Below are positions 1 to 8,498 of a stretch of 37,137 nucleotides of DNA, piece after piece. Both the position numbers and the translations under genes were made by a program. The stretch lies in the NCBI GenBank assembly GCA_016929795.1, contig JAFGIA010000307.1:1-37137 (forward strand), in the 5' to 3' direction. Below the pieces are notes generated by a model. That model worked only from the letters and a program-made list of their open reading frames with translations, had not been told where the DNA came from and made no database searches. Position 1 is the first letter of the stretch. Each line of letters opens with the position of its first letter. This DNA comes from Anaerolineae bacterium. GTDB lineage: Bacteria; Chloroflexota; Anaerolineae; JAAYZQ01.

Positions 1-117
1 GCCAGAAATCAACTGCAATCGTTATACATGCGCAAGCAACAGGGACCGATGTCCGTGCTCTCCTGTCCCAACCTTGCAACGCTCTCGTCTGCCCTGCAAT
101 CTTGACTGCTTTGGGCT

Positions 118-146
118 TTGTCGAGAGCGAGGTTTCGTGATACAAT
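118..146 (+). promoter_or_regulatory. sigma70-type promoter of the MobA-like gene
   Basis: A -35 box TTGTCG (118-123) and a -10 box TACAAT (141-146) are 17 bp apart, and the -10 is extended (TGA just before it). Transcription would be expected to begin near 152-154, right at the GTG codon at 155, so the message may have no leader. The stretch 1-117 holds no gene that I can support. Confidence 0.6.
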
Positions 147-154
147 GGCCTATT

Positions 155-763
155 GTGAATGTGAACGAACCCTCGTCGCCGGTGGCAGCGGTCGTGCTGG
201 CTGCGGGCGGATCGAGCCGCATGGGAGAGCTAAAACAACTGTTGCCGGTGGACGGCAGGCCGATGGTGCGGCGTGCCGTCGAGGCGGCATGCGACGCGGG
301 GCTGGCGCAGGTGGTCGTCGTGGTGGGGGCGGGTGCCCCCGCAGTGACAACTGCACTCGAAGGACTGGACGTGGATGTGGTGCGCAACGACGATTGGGCG
401 GAGGGGATGAGCACGTCGCTACGCGCCGGGTTGGCGGCACTGGCGCCGGAAATAGGCGCTACGTTCGTGGTGCTGGCTGACCAGCCAGGCCTGAGCGGCA
501 ACCTGCTGCGCAGGTTGGTGTCGCGCTACAAGGCTTCCGGTGCGCCCATTGTCGTCCCCTACTACGGAGGGCAGCGCGGCAACCCGGTGCTCTTTGGCCG
601 GCGTTTCTTTGCCGAGCTGGCCCGTGTCGAGGGGGATCGGGGGGGGCGGGTGATCTTGGCTCGCCACGGGGATGAGGTGGAAGCGGTGGACGTGGATGAT
701 GTCGCGGTTGTGCGCGACGTGGACACACGCCAGGACTATGCAGCTATCGTCGAGGAAGAATGA
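155..763 (+). CDS. MobA-like NTP transferase (molybdenum cofactor cytidylyltransferase-like)
   Basis: This is a nucleotidyltransferase of the MobA/MocA group (NTP_transf_3 fold), about 202 aa from the GTG at 155. The glycine-rich nucleotide loop LAAGGSSRMG with the following K of ELKQLL is near the N terminus. LADQP carries the metal-binding aspartate, and RGNPVLF in the second half is typical of MocA/YgfJ-type enzymes. Known members transfer CMP to molybdopterin in carbon monoxide dehydrogenase and xanthine dehydrogenase maturation; no molybdoenzyme is present here, so the substrate is open. The frame is open back to an ATG at 74, but that extension runs through the promoter at 118-146. I therefore prefer GTG 155 (or GTG 161). 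The stop codon overlaps the start of the exporter gene (ATGA). Confidence 0.85.
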   Translation: MNVNEPSSPVAAVVLAAGGSSRMGELKQLLPVDGRPMVRRAVEAACDAGLAQVVVVVGAGAPAVTTALEGLDVDVVRNDDWAEGMSTSLRAGLAALAPEIGATFVVLADQPGLSGNLLRRLVSRYKASGAPIVVPYYGGQRGNPVLFGRRFFAELARVEGDRGGRVILARHGDEVEAVDVDDVAVVRDVDTRQDYAAIVEEE

Positions 764-2184
764 GCCATTCATCGCAGAGTACAGAAAAGGTGTCTGTGCG
801 CCGCGCGGCATTGGTTGCCGCGACCCTGACCTCCTTTCTGACTCCCTTTATGGACTCGGCCACGAACGTGGCACTGCCCGAGATCAGCCGCGAGTTTGGG
901 ATGGACGCGGTGACGCTGACGTGGATCCGGATCGCCTACCTGCTTGCGGCGGCGATGTTCCTGGTACCTTTTGGCAAGATCGCTGACATCCATGGCCGCA
1001 AGCGGATCTATGCCTATGGGACGGCGATCTTTACCTGTGCTGCCTTGCTCATCGGCCTGTCGCAGTCGACAGAGATGCTCATCGGTGTGCGCATCGTGCA
1101 GGGCTTTGGCAGCGCCATGATCTTTGGCACAGGCGTGGCGATCCTCACGTCTGTGTTTGCGCCGGGGGAGCGGGGCAGGATCCTCGGCATCAACGTGGCT
1201 GCCGTCTATCTCGGCCTGTCGCTCGGGCCATTCTTTGGCGGGCTGCTCACCGATGCGCTCGGCTGGCGGAGCATCTTTTTCATAACTGTTGGCCTGGGCT
1301 TGATTGCGCTCGCCTTTATCGTGTGGTGCCTGAACGCCGAGTGGGCAGAGGCGCGAGGAGAGCAGTTTGACCTCGTTGGATCGATCATCTATGCGCTGGG
1401 GCTTGTGGGCTTGCTGGTGGGGATGTCGCTTCTCCCGAGCCTGCTCGGCGGGGGCATGATCGTCGCTGGGGCGGTCGGCTTGATCGCCTTTGGCGCCTGG
1501 GAGACGCGGGCTGCCCATCCGGTGCTCAACATCGACCTGCTGCTCGCCAACCGGCCTTTTGCCTTTTCGAACGTCGCCGCGCTGATCAATTACGCCGCTA
1601 CGTCGGCGACGGCGTTTTTGATGAGCCTCTTCTTGCGGGAGGTTCGAGGGATGGATGGGACGGCGGCCGGCCTCATACTCGTCGCCCAGCCCGTGGTACA
1701 GGCTTCCCTGTCGCCCCTGGCCGGGCGGCTCTCCGACCGGATCGAGCCACGGATCGTGGCGTCGATTGGCATGGGTTTTACGGCGTTCGGCCTTTTTCTC
1801 TTTGCCTTCCTCGATCCAGGCGCGCCACTGTGGACAATCGTGGCCCGGCTTGCCATTCTCGGCTTTGGGTTTGCGCTTTTTTCATCGCCTAACATGAGCG
1901 CGATCATGGGCTCTGTAGAGCGCCGGCTCTATGGTGTCGCCTCGGGCACGTTGGCCACGATGCGGATCATCGGCCAGACATTGAGCCAGGGCATTGTCAC
2001 TGTGCTCTTTGCGCTCTATATTGGCCGGGTAGAGATCGCGCCGCAGAATTATGGGAGCTTTGTGACGAGTGCCAGGACGGCGTTTGCTATCTTTGCAGTG
2101 TTGTGTGTGGTCGGCATTTTTGCCTCTCTGGCGCGGGGGAGTATTCGGGAGGGGACAAAAGAAGGAACAAAGAGATACGCATAG
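760..2184 (+). CDS. MFS multidrug-type exporter (DHA2/EmrB-QacA-like)
   Basis: A 474-aa polytopic membrane protein of the major facilitator superfamily. The N-terminal half has a motif-A loop between TM2 and TM3 (GKIADIHGRKR). It also has an antiporter motif C in TM5 (GLSLGPFFGGLL), the signature of drug/H+ antiporters, and a TM1 with D and N/P residues (MDSATNVALP). Length and sequence fit the 14-TM DHA2 group. The ATG overlaps the stop of the preceding gene by 4 nt, so the two are translationally coupled. The substrate cannot be read from sequence. The 73 bp after the stop is a purine-rich spacer without a clear hairpin. Confidence 0.88.
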   Translation: MSHSSQSTEKVSVRRAALVAATLTSFLTPFMDSATNVALPEISREFGMDAVTLTWIRIAYLLAAAMFLVPFGKIADIHGRKRIYAYGTAIFTCAALLIGLSQSTEMLIGVRIVQGFGSAMIFGTGVAILTSVFAPGERGRILGINVAAVYLGLSLGPFFGGLLTDALGWRSIFFITVGLGLIALAFIVWCLNAEWAEARGEQFDLVGSIIYALGLVGLLVGMSLLPSLLGGGMIVAGAVGLIAFGAWETRAAHPVLNIDLLLANRPFAFSNVAALINYAATSATAFLMSLFLREVRGMDGTAAGLILVAQPVVQASLSPLAGRLSDRIEPRIVASIGMGFTAFGLFLFAFLDPGAPLWTIVARLAILGFGFALFSSPNMSAIMGSVERRLYGVASGTLATMRIIGQTLSQGIVTVLFALYIGRVEIAPQNYGSFVTSARTAFAIFAVLCVVGIFASLARGSIREGTKEGTKRYA

Positions 2185-2257
2185 GTAAACAGAGATAAAC
2201 GGAGAGAGAGATGAAGAGGGGGGAGAGGAGAATGCATAGAGCTGGGCGGAGTGTCAA

Positions 2258-3070
2258 GTGAAAGCGAGCCTTGACCTGTTGGCGGGTATCGAGCATCTGA
2301 TTGTCGACATGGATGGGGTGCTTTACCGGGGCTCGGAGGTAGTGCCGGGCACGCGTGAGTTCATCGATTTCTTGCGGCAGCAGGGCATTGGGCTCCAGAT
2401 GGCGACGAATAACGCGACTCGAACGCCCGAGCAGTTCGTTGCCAAGCTGGCAGGCATGGGCATCGTCACAGAGCCGGCAGAGATCTTGACCTCGGCCCTG
2501 GCGACGGCAGGCTACCTGGCAGAGATCGCGCCGCCAGGCACACGCATGTTCGTGGTCGGGATGGATGGGCTGCGCCGGGCGCTGCGCGATGCGGGTTTTG
2601 ATCTGGTGGAAGAGAATGCAGAGTACGTCGTTGCCGGTATGGACTTTGAGGTCTGCTATGAGCGGCTGGCCTTGGCAACGCTGCAGATCCGGGCCGGGGC
2701 GCGCTTTATCGGCACGAACCCAGACCTCACGTTTCCGTCTGAGCGTGGCATTGTGCCGGGAGCGGGTGCGCTGCTGGCGCTGCTGGAAGCGGCGACAGGT
2801 GTTGCCCCCAAGGTGATCGGCAAGCCAGAGACGGCCATGATGGAACAGGCGTTGCGGCGAATGGGGGCGGAACGATCGACAACGGCTGTGTTGGGCGACA
2901 GGCTGGAGACAGATATCCTGGCGGGGCAGCGCACAGGGCTGACGACATTCCTGGTGCTCACCGGCGTAACCACGCCTGAGCTGCTAGCGGTGTCAGAGAT
3001 CCAACCCGACCTGGTGTTCGCGAGTGTCGCCGAGTTGCACGCAGCCTGGCAAGAGGTAGCCGGTGGCTAG
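2258..3070 (+). CDS. HAD-IIA family sugar/nucleotide phosphatase (NagD/PGP-like)
   Basis: A 270-aa cytoplasmic haloacid dehalogenase hydrolase of subfamily IIA. Motif I is DMDGVLY, with D17 as nucleophile and D19 as acid/base. Motif II is the T of ATNNATRTP near residue 50. Motif III is the K of VIGKPE, and motif IV is GDRLETD with its acidic pair. The C2 cap between motifs II and III is the usual size for NagD, phosphoglycolate phosphatase and p-nitrophenylphosphatase relatives, so the substrate is a small phosphomonoester I cannot name. The start is GTG 2258, preceded by GGGCGGAG. The gene overlaps rlmN by 8 nt. Confidence 0.88.
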   Translation: MKASLDLLAGIEHLIVDMDGVLYRGSEVVPGTREFIDFLRQQGIGLQMATNNATRTPEQFVAKLAGMGIVTEPAEILTSALATAGYLAEIAPPGTRMFVVGMDGLRRALRDAGFDLVEENAEYVVAGMDFEVCYERLALATLQIRAGARFIGTNPDLTFPSERGIVPGAGALLALLEAATGVAPKVIGKPETAMMEQALRRMGAERSTTAVLGDRLETDILAGQRTGLTTFLVLTGVTTPELLAVSEIQPDLVFASVAELHAAWQEVAGG

Positions 3071-4163
3071 CAGGGGTGAAAAGACCGCGCTTTACGATTT
3101 GACATACGATGAGCTGGCGGATTTGCTGGCGAGTTGGGGAGAGCCACGTTTCCGGGTCAACCAGCTCTGGCGCTGGCTCTACCGCTCGCTGGCAGGTGAC
3201 TGGGAGTCGATGACCAACCTCCCGTCCAGGCTGCGCGAGCGGCTGGAAGCGGAGACCGATCTGGAGTTGGTGACACCGATTGCGATGGAAGAGTCGCTCA
3301 CAGGCCAGACGCACAAGGTGCTTTTCGAGCTGCGCGACGGCACGACGATCGAAAGCGTGTTGATGGACTATGACGACAGGACGACGGTATGCATTTCTAC
3401 CCAGGTGGGGTGTGGCATGGGGTGCACATTCTGCGCGACAGGGCAGGGGGGCCTGTTGCGCAACCTGTCAGCCGGAGAGGTCGTGGCCCAGGTGCTCTAT
3501 TTTGCGCGGGAGCTGCGCAAGGAAGAGATCGCACAGGCCAACGAGGTGGGAGAAGAGGCCAATCTGCCCGCGCACCCGGTAGACAATGTCGTGCTGATGG
3601 GCATGGGCGAGTCGCTGGCCAACTATGACGCGACGTGGCAGGCGATCGAAACGCTGGCAGACGATCGGGGTTATAACCTAGGAGCGCGGCACATCACGCT
3701 GTCGACGGTTGGGCTGGTGCCCGGCATTCGCCGGCTGGCAGATGAAGGGCTGCCCATCAACCTGGCTGTTTCGCTTCACGCACCCGACGACGAGCTCCGC
3801 AGCCGGCTGGTGCCTGTGAACCGCCGTTATCCGATCGCGGAGCTGATGTCGGCCATCCGAGAATACATTGACGCGACGGGGCGGCGAGTGACGTTCGAAT
3901 ACGCACTGATCGCCGGGGTGAACGATAGCCTGGAGCGGGCACGGGCCCTGGCCCACCTGCTCGACGGCGTGCTGGCGCACGTGAACCTGATCCCGCTTAA
4001 CCCGACACATGGGTCGGATCTGGAACCCTCGCCACGCGAGCAGGTGGATGCTTTTCGCCAGGTACTGCAGGCGGCAGGTATTGCGACGACGGTGCGCATG
4101 CGGCGCGGAATCGATATCGAGGCGGGTTGCGGGCAGCTTCGCAGCCGGTACTGGGACAAATAG
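3063..4163 (+). CDS. rlmN: 23S rRNA (A2503-C2)/tRNA (A37-C2) methyltransferase RlmN
   Basis: A 366-aa radical-SAM methyltransferase that methylates C2 of A2503 in 23S rRNA and of A37 in some tRNAs. The [4Fe-4S] motif CGMGCTFC gives C117, C121 and C124. C356 in AGCGQLRSR near the C terminus is the residue methylated during the reaction in this family. The GMGE loop and the [10 protein letters not shown] segment are also RlmN hallmarks. It starts at GTG 3063 inside the end of the phosphatase gene and has normal family length. Overlap with the HAD gene indicates a shared message. Confidence 0.95.
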   Translation: MASRGEKTALYDLTYDELADLLASWGEPRFRVNQLWRWLYRSLAGDWESMTNLPSRLRERLEAETDLELVTPIAMEESLTGQTHKVLFELRDGTTIESVLMDYDDRTTVCISTQVGCGMGCTFCATGQGGLLRNLSAGEVVAQVLYFARELRKEEIAQANEVGEEANLPAHPVDNVVLMGMGESLANYDATWQAIETLADDRGYNLGARHITLSTVGLVPGIRRLADEGLPINLAVSLHAPDDELRSRLVPVNRRYPIAELMSAIREYIDATGRRVTFEYALIAGVNDSLERARALAHLLDGVLAHVNLIPLNPTHGSDLEPSPREQVDAFRQVLQAAGIATTVRMRRGIDIEAGCGQLRSRYWDK

Positions 4164-4216
4164 GGCGCGCAGCGGTCTATTCTGCAGTGGGTGGGTCTTT
4201 ATGCTCTGAGAGGTTT

Positions 4217-4245
4217 TTGATTTTTTCTCGAAAAACGGGTATTAT
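4217..4245 (+). promoter_or_regulatory. promoter of rpe
   Basis: TTGATT (4217-4222) and TATTAT (4240-4245) are separated by 17 bp. They sit in an AT-rich patch that stands out from the GC-rich surroundings, 34 bp upstream of the rpe ATG. Confidence 0.65.
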
Positions 4246-4278
4246 ACAGCCCGCGAAGCCGGATTTTTGGAGAAGAGA

Positions 4279-4947
4279 ATGAAGCGAAGGATCAAGGTGG
4301 CGCCGTCCATCCTCGCGGCGGACTTTACCCGGCTGGGTGCGCAGATTGCAGAGGCAGAGGCGGGTGGCGCTGATTACATTCACGTCGACGTGATGGATGG
4401 GCATTTTGTGCCCAATATCACGATGGGGCCACTGGTGGTACGGGCCGCACGACGTGCCACGACGTTGCCACTCGATGTGCACCTGATGATTGAGGCGCCG
4501 CAGCGTTACCTGGCAGACTTTTGCCAAGCAGGTGCGAATATTCTGACGGTGCACGTGGAAACGAACCCGCACCTGCACCGGCTGGTGCAGCAGATCAAAG
4601 AGCTTGGCTGCCGCGCGGGGGTGACGCTTAACCCGGCAACTCCGGCCGCGAGCCTGGAGGAGATCGTGCCCTACGTCGATCTCGTGTTGGTGATGACGGT
4701 CAATCCTGGTTTTGGTGGGCAGCGGTTCATCGAGAGAACTCTGAATAAAGTGCGCGAGATACGGGTGATGCTCGACGCAGCCAACCCGACGGCAGAGCTA
4801 GAAGTGGACGGCGGCATCGATCCAGACACGGCGGCGAGAGTAGTGGCGGCGGGAGCGAACGTCCTGGTGGCAGGATCTGCGGTATTTGGGGCGGCGGAAG
4901 GGGTGGCGACGGCGATTGCGTCGATCCGTGCCGCGGCGGATGAGTAG
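4279..4947 (+). CDS. rpe: ribulose-phosphate 3-epimerase
   Basis: A 222-aa TIM-barrel enzyme that interconverts ribulose 5-phosphate and xylulose 5-phosphate in the pentose phosphate pathway. Visible hallmarks are APSILAADF at the N terminus and [12 protein letters not shown], with metal-binding H and D. Also present are [17 protein letters not shown] (the mobile phosphate loop) and EVDGGID near the C terminus. A TTG at 4267 is in frame, but ATG 4279 has a properly spaced GGAG (4269-4272) and matches the family N terminus, so I use it. The gene has its own promoter and is followed by strong hairpins. Confidence 0.95.
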   Translation: MKRRIKVAPSILAADFTRLGAQIAEAEAGGADYIHVDVMDGHFVPNITMGPLVVRAARRATTLPLDVHLMIEAPQRYLADFCQAGANILTVHVETNPHLHRLVQQIKELGCRAGVTLNPATPAASLEEIVPYVDLVLVMTVNPGFGGQRFIERTLNKVREIRVMLDAANPTAELEVDGGIDPDTAARVVAAGANVLVAGSAVFGAAEGVATAIASIRAAADE

Positions 4948-4956
4948 ACAACAGAA

Positions 4957-5033
4957 ACCCGTTTCCCTTGATCCGGTCTCCCGGTGGAAACGGGTGACAG
5001 CGCGGCAGATTGCCGCGGTGCCTGACAGGCACC
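4957..5033. terminator. three consecutive hairpins between convergent rpe and rpmB
   Basis: Hairpin 1 has a perfect 10-bp stem (4957-4966 with 4986-4995) and a loop that can itself fold (CCGG 4973-4976 with CCGG 4981-4984). Hairpin 2 is CGCGGCA 5001-5007 with TGCCGCG 5011-5017. Hairpin 3 is GGTGCC 5017-5022 with GGCACC 5028-5033. None has a T-run, so a bidirectional or Rho-assisted terminator is the best guess. The position between two converging genes supports that role. Confidence 0.6.
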
Positions 5034-5056
5034 GGGAGGATAGATTGCGCGTTCGA

Positions 5057-5236
5057 CTAGCTCTTGCTCAGTGTGCGCAGGCAGCGCGTGCAGAGCTTCA
5101 TCTTCTGAAGCCGGCCGTCGTAAAAGACGGTCACCTTCTGGATGTTAGGCTTCCACTGGCGCTTGGTCCGAACGTTGGAGTGGCTGACATTGTGCCCGAA
5201 GGACGGAGTCTTGCCACAGATATCACATTTGGCCAT
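5057..5236 (-). CDS. rpmB: 50S ribosomal protein bL28 (zinc-ribbon form)
   Basis: A short minus-strand gene of 59 codons plus stop, starting at the CAT at 5234-5236. The translation begins [20 protein letters not shown] and continues with RTKRQWKPN, the bL28 signature. It keeps both cysteine pairs, C4-C7 and C49-C52, so this is the zinc-binding (C+) form. AGAGGTGA lies a few bases upstream of the ATG. It diverges from the asp23-fakA operon, the same arrangement as rpmB versus yloU-yloV in Bacillus. It is too short to be picked up by a long-ORF search. Confidence 0.95.
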   Translation of the reverse strand: MAKCDICGKTPSFGHNVSHSNVRTKRQWKPNIQKVTVFYDGRLQKMKLCTRCLRTLSKS

Positions 5237-5309
5237 GAATCACCTCTCAACCATAGATAAAGCCAGCCTCTACAAGCGCTGGCCCGAACTGTTCCGGTTA
5301 GCGAAGCAC

Positions 5310-5338
5310 ATGTTAGCATATTCTGCCGTTTTGCGCAA
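5310..5338 (-). promoter_or_regulatory. candidate rpmB promoter
   Basis: On the minus strand, TTGCGC (5338-5333) and TAACAT (5315-5310) are 17 bp apart, about 75 bp upstream of rpmB. The boxes match only partly, so this is tentative. No convincing promoter for the divergent asp23 gene is visible in the same gap. Confidence 0.35.
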
Positions 5339-5385
5339 GCTGGATAGGAGTCGGGGCGGAAGATGAGGAGTGAGAAGGGTAACTG

Positions 5386-5736
5386 ATGGAACAAAGCAGG
5401 TTGGGCAAAGTTGAGGTGTCGCCGACGGCTGTTGCAAGCCTTGCCAGCCAGGCGGTTCTGGAGTCGTACGGCGTCGTCGGCATGGCGCGCAAGGACCTGG
5501 CGAGCGGGATTGTCGAGATTTTGCAGCCCGCCAGCCACCGGCGTGGAGTCGACGTGCAGTTGGAGCCGGACAAGATCGTGATCGATCTGTACGTCGTGGT
5601 GGAGTATGGAACGCGCATCGCCGAGGTCGCACGCAACATCCAGAGCGTGGTTAAATACACAGTTGAGCGCGCCCTGGGTGTGCCGGTTGAGGCAGTAAAC
5701 GTGCACGTGCAGGATCTGCGGGTCAGCACAGACTAG
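5386..5736 (+). CDS. Asp23/Gls24 (YloU) family envelope stress protein
   Basis: A 116-aa Asp23/Gls24 domain protein. The alternating pattern LGKVEVSPTAVASLASQAVL at the start is followed by GVVG, the central VIDLYVVVEYGTRIAEVA and the closing VNVHVQDLRV. Family members are small, abundant proteins that line the membrane in Gram-positive bacteria and are linked to envelope stress. They have no known catalytic site and none is visible here. AGAAGGG (5373-5379) precedes ATG 5386. The gene sits between divergent rpmB and fakA, the conserved yloU position. Confidence 0.88.
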   Translation: MEQSRLGKVEVSPTAVASLASQAVLESYGVVGMARKDLASGIVEILQPASHRRGVDVQLEPDKIVIDLYVVVEYGTRIAEVARNIQSVVKYTVERALGVPVEAVNVHVQDLRVSTD

Positions 5737-5795
5737 GGGCGTGAAATTACTGCCGGGCAATGACGTTGTGGCGAGCAGTGGGCTGCATGACGGGC

Positions 5796-5824
5796 TCGAC
5801 GCACCGGCTGGCGAGGCATAATAC
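5796..5824 (+). promoter_or_regulatory. weak candidate promoter before fakA
   Basis: TCGACG (5796-5801) and TAATAC (5819-5824) are 17 bp apart in the 169-bp gap between asp23 and fakA. The match is modest. The rest of the gap shows no further recognisable element. Confidence 0.3.
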
Positions 5825-5905
5825 AGTTGGGCACGGAGACGGTCGATCGGGCTGAGGAAATGCACGAACGAGGCGCTTGCGCGTGCCGTCAGGAGGCATA
5901 AGGGA

Positions 5906-7585
5906 TTGTCGGATCAACAGCACACAGCGAATGAACAGGACTCAGCCTCTGTGGAGCGAGTTCCCCGCGAGCCGATCCGCTATTGTGACGGGCGCGGCCT
6001 GAAGCGCTTGATCGGCGCCGGCCTGGCGTGGCTGGAGCGACACCAGGCAGCGATCAATGCGCTCAACGTCTACCCCGTGCCTGATGGTGATACGGGTACC
6101 AACATGCTGCTCACGATGCAGTCGGCCTACCAGGAGATCCAGGCATCTCCGGCAGAAGAGGTGGGAGTGATTGCACAAAAAGTGGCGCACGGTGCTCTGA
6201 TGGGGGCAAGGGGTAACTCGGGTGTCATTCTGTCGCAGATCTTGCGCGGATTTGCACGCGCGCTTGAAAACAGCGAATCGTTCGACACGGTGCAGTTTGC
6301 TGCGGCGCTGCGTGAGGCGTCGGCAACTGCCTACAAAGGGGTGATCAAGCCAGTCGAGGGGACGATCCTGACCGTGGCGCGCGAGGCAGCCGAGATTGCC
6401 GTCGCGGCGGCCGCAAGCAGCGATGATCTGGTTTACGTGTTAGGACAGGTGGTGCGCGAGGCACGCGAATCGGTGACACGTACGCCAAGGCTGCTGCCGG
6501 TGCTTGCCGATGCAGGTGTCGTAGATGCCGGGGGCCAGGGGTTGTACATTATCCTGGAAGGTATGCTGCGCTATAGCCGTGGCGAACAGCTTACGGTCGA
6601 TAGGGACCTGGCGGCGGCGTTGGATCTGCATGCACTTCACCCCGACGCAGAAGGCGGCTATGGCTATGACATCCAGTTTGTCATTCATGGCGATAACCTG
6701 GAAGTGGACGAGATCCGCGACATGATTGCTGCGATGGGCGACTGTGCACTGGTGGTGGGAGATTCGCGCGCGGTCAAGGTACACGTGCATTCTCCGGAGC
6801 CTGGCACGCCGATCAATTATGGTGCCTCCCTCGGCTCTCTAAGCCGGGTAATCGTGGAAAACATGCAGGAGCAGTACCAGGAATTCATCCTAAGCAAGGC
6901 GCAGCAGCCGGTAGTGACCGAGCCACCTTCGGGCATAGGCACGGTGGTGGTGGCATCAGGACCGGGCCTCACCACTGTTTTTGAGAGCCTGGGTGCGAGC
7001 GTTGTGGTGCAGGGCGGGCAGACGATGAATCCGAGCACGGAAGAGCTTCTCAAGGCGGTGGAAGGGATTCCTAGCGACAAGGTTGTAATTTTGCCGAACA
7101 ACAAGAACATTGTGCTGACCGCAGAGCAGGCAAAGAACCTGGCAGAGAAACAGGTTGAGGTGGTGCCAACTATTACGATTCCTCAGGGGATCACGGCGCT
7201 ACTATCTTTGAATTACCAGGCCGATCTCGAAACCAACGCACGGGTGATGACCGAGGCTGCGGGCACCATCGAAACGGTCGAGATCACCACTGCGGTTCGC
7301 TCGGTGCAGATCAATGGCATTGGAGTCCAGGAAGGAGAGGTGATCGGCCTCGTCAACGGCAAGCTGAAGGTGAAGGGCGATTCGCCTGCGGCGGTCGTGC
7401 TAAAAGCCCTCCTGGAGGTGAGCACCGAGGAGTATGAGATTATTACGATCTATTATGGTGAATCGGTGCGGGCGGATGAAGCAGAGGATCTGGCGGAACA
7501 GATTACCGAGCGCTATCCGGGGCAGGAGGTCGAGGTCGTCGACGGCGGTCAGCCTCATTACTATTATATCCTATCTGTAGAGTAA
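5906..7585 (+). CDS. fakA: fatty acid kinase catalytic subunit FakA (DAK2 domain, YloV)
   Basis: A 559-aa protein of normal FakA length. FakA transfers phosphate from ATP to a fatty acid held by a FakB (DegV) protein, giving acyl-phosphate for lipid synthesis. The N-terminal DAK2 nucleotide domain has PVPDGDTGTNM at 57-67, whose aspartates bind Mg-ATP. GARGNSGVILSQ and DAGVVDAGGQGL follow. A middle domain contains YGYDIQFVI, and the C-terminal DegV-partner domain contains VILPNNKNI. The start is TTG 5906, chosen for the consensus AGGAGG at 5891-5896. Two DegV genes follow directly, so the whole kinase system appears to be encoded here. Confidence 0.92.
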   Translation: MSDQQHTANEQDSASVERVPREPIRYCDGRGLKRLIGAGLAWLERHQAAINALNVYPVPDGDTGTNMLLTMQSAYQEIQASPAEEVGVIAQKVAHGALMGARGNSGVILSQILRGFARALENSESFDTVQFAAALREASATAYKGVIKPVEGTILTVAREAAEIAVAAAASSDDLVYVLGQVVREARESVTRTPRLLPVLADAGVVDAGGQGLYIILEGMLRYSRGEQLTVDRDLAAALDLHALHPDAEGGYGYDIQFVIHGDNLEVDEIRDMIAAMGDCALVVGDSRAVKVHVHSPEPGTPINYGASLGSLSRVIVENMQEQYQEFILSKAQQPVVTEPPSGIGTVVVASGPGLTTVFESLGASVVVQGGQTMNPSTEELLKAVEGIPSDKVVILPNNKNIVLTAEQAKNLAEKQVEVVPTITIPQGITALLSLNYQADLETNARVMTEAAGTIETVEITTAVRSVQINGIGVQEGEVIGLVNGKLKVKGDSPAAVVLKALLEVSTEEYEIITIYYGESVRADEAEDLAEQITERYPGQEVEVVDGGQPHYYYILSVE

Positions 7586-7609
7586 GCAGCATCGGGAGGT
7601 AATGCGTAT

Positions 7610-8464
7610 ATGGCACACGTGAGGATCATCACAGATGTCACCGCAACCCTCACGCAGGAGGTGATTGACCGCTATCGAATTGCCGTCCTGCCGGTAGACT
7701 TTTCTTTTGGCGATGAGGTGTTGATCGTACGGGACGACACGGACCGGGATCGGCTGATGCAACGGATGGCAACTCGGGCGGCCTGCTCTGCAAGTGCGAC
7801 GATCCCCGCCTCCCGGTTTCAGCAAACCTATGCCGAGCTTACGCGCGAGACTGGTGAGATTCTGGTGCTGGTGGCGGCAAGGGCACTCAGTGGGGCGTTC
7901 GCTGAAGCGCGCGCCGCGGCACAAGAGTTCCTGGGCCGCAGCCGCGTGGTGGTGATGGATACGATGGCTACCTCGTGGGGTCTTGGCCTGGTGGTGGAGG
8001 TTGCGGCTCGGTTAGCTAGCGAAGGGGCCGCGCTTGACGAGGTGGTGCGGCGGGTGCGCGGCATCCTACCGCATGTGTATTTTGCTTTTTTTGTCGAGCG
8101 CCTCGACTATCTTGAACGGGGTGGGCGGCTGGATGCTGCCCAGGCGTTGCTGGGCTCCATGCTGCACATCAAGGCCCTGCTGCTGATGGAGGATGGGGAT
8201 ATTGTGCCGCTGGAAAAGGTGCGCACGCGTGTCCAGGCAATTGAGAAGCTCACCGACTTTGTCGCAGAGTTTGCCCAGATTGAGCGCGTCGTGCTGCTAA
8301 AGAGCCCTATCGAGAACGAGGTTAATGGACTGCTCGATGACCTCAGGCGCGAGCTGCAATTCATCTTTCCCACCCGCGAGTTTCCAGAGTTCGAATACGA
8401 CGTGATCCTGGCTGCTCATCTGGGACCAGAAGCGATCGGCGTGATGGTTTACGAGGGGGAATAG
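7610..8464 (+). CDS. DegV/FakB-like fatty-acid-binding protein, divergent copy
   Basis: A 284-aa DegV-family protein. DegV/FakB proteins hold a fatty acid in a deep pocket and present its carboxylate to FakA. The fold pattern is visible: VRIITDVTATL, ALSGAF, LDYLERGGR and AAHLGPEAIGV. Several normally conserved positions have changed, however. The usual DST is DVT, and the loop before LSGT lacks its serine and reads ARALSGA. The His of AAHLG and the Arg of GGR are kept. It may bind an unusual lipid or be a non-catalytic partner. ATG 7610 follows GGGAGGT at 7594-7600. Confidence 0.85.
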   Translation: MAHVRIITDVTATLTQEVIDRYRIAVLPVDFSFGDEVLIVRDDTDRDRLMQRMATRAACSASATIPASRFQQTYAELTRETGEILVLVAARALSGAFAEARAAAQEFLGRSRVVVMDTMATSWGLGLVVEVAARLASEGAALDEVVRRVRGILPHVYFAFFVERLDYLERGGRLDAAQALLGSMLHIKALLLMEDGDIVPLEKVRTRVQAIEKLTDFVAEFAQIERVVLLKSPIENEVNGLLDDLRRELQFIFPTREFPEFEYDVILAAHLGPEAIGVMVYEGE

Positions 8465-8498
8465 CCTGCCACCCGCGACGATCAATGGATAAAGAACC

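Noticed and set aside
5131..5865. A 244-codon minus-strand frame across rpmB and asp23
   Set aside because: It is in a different frame from rpmB and opposes asp23. The true gene here is the 59-codon bL28.
7610..8464. First DegV gene as a pseudogene
   Set aside because: The frame is full length with normal composition and a good ribosome binding site; only specific pocket residues have changed.
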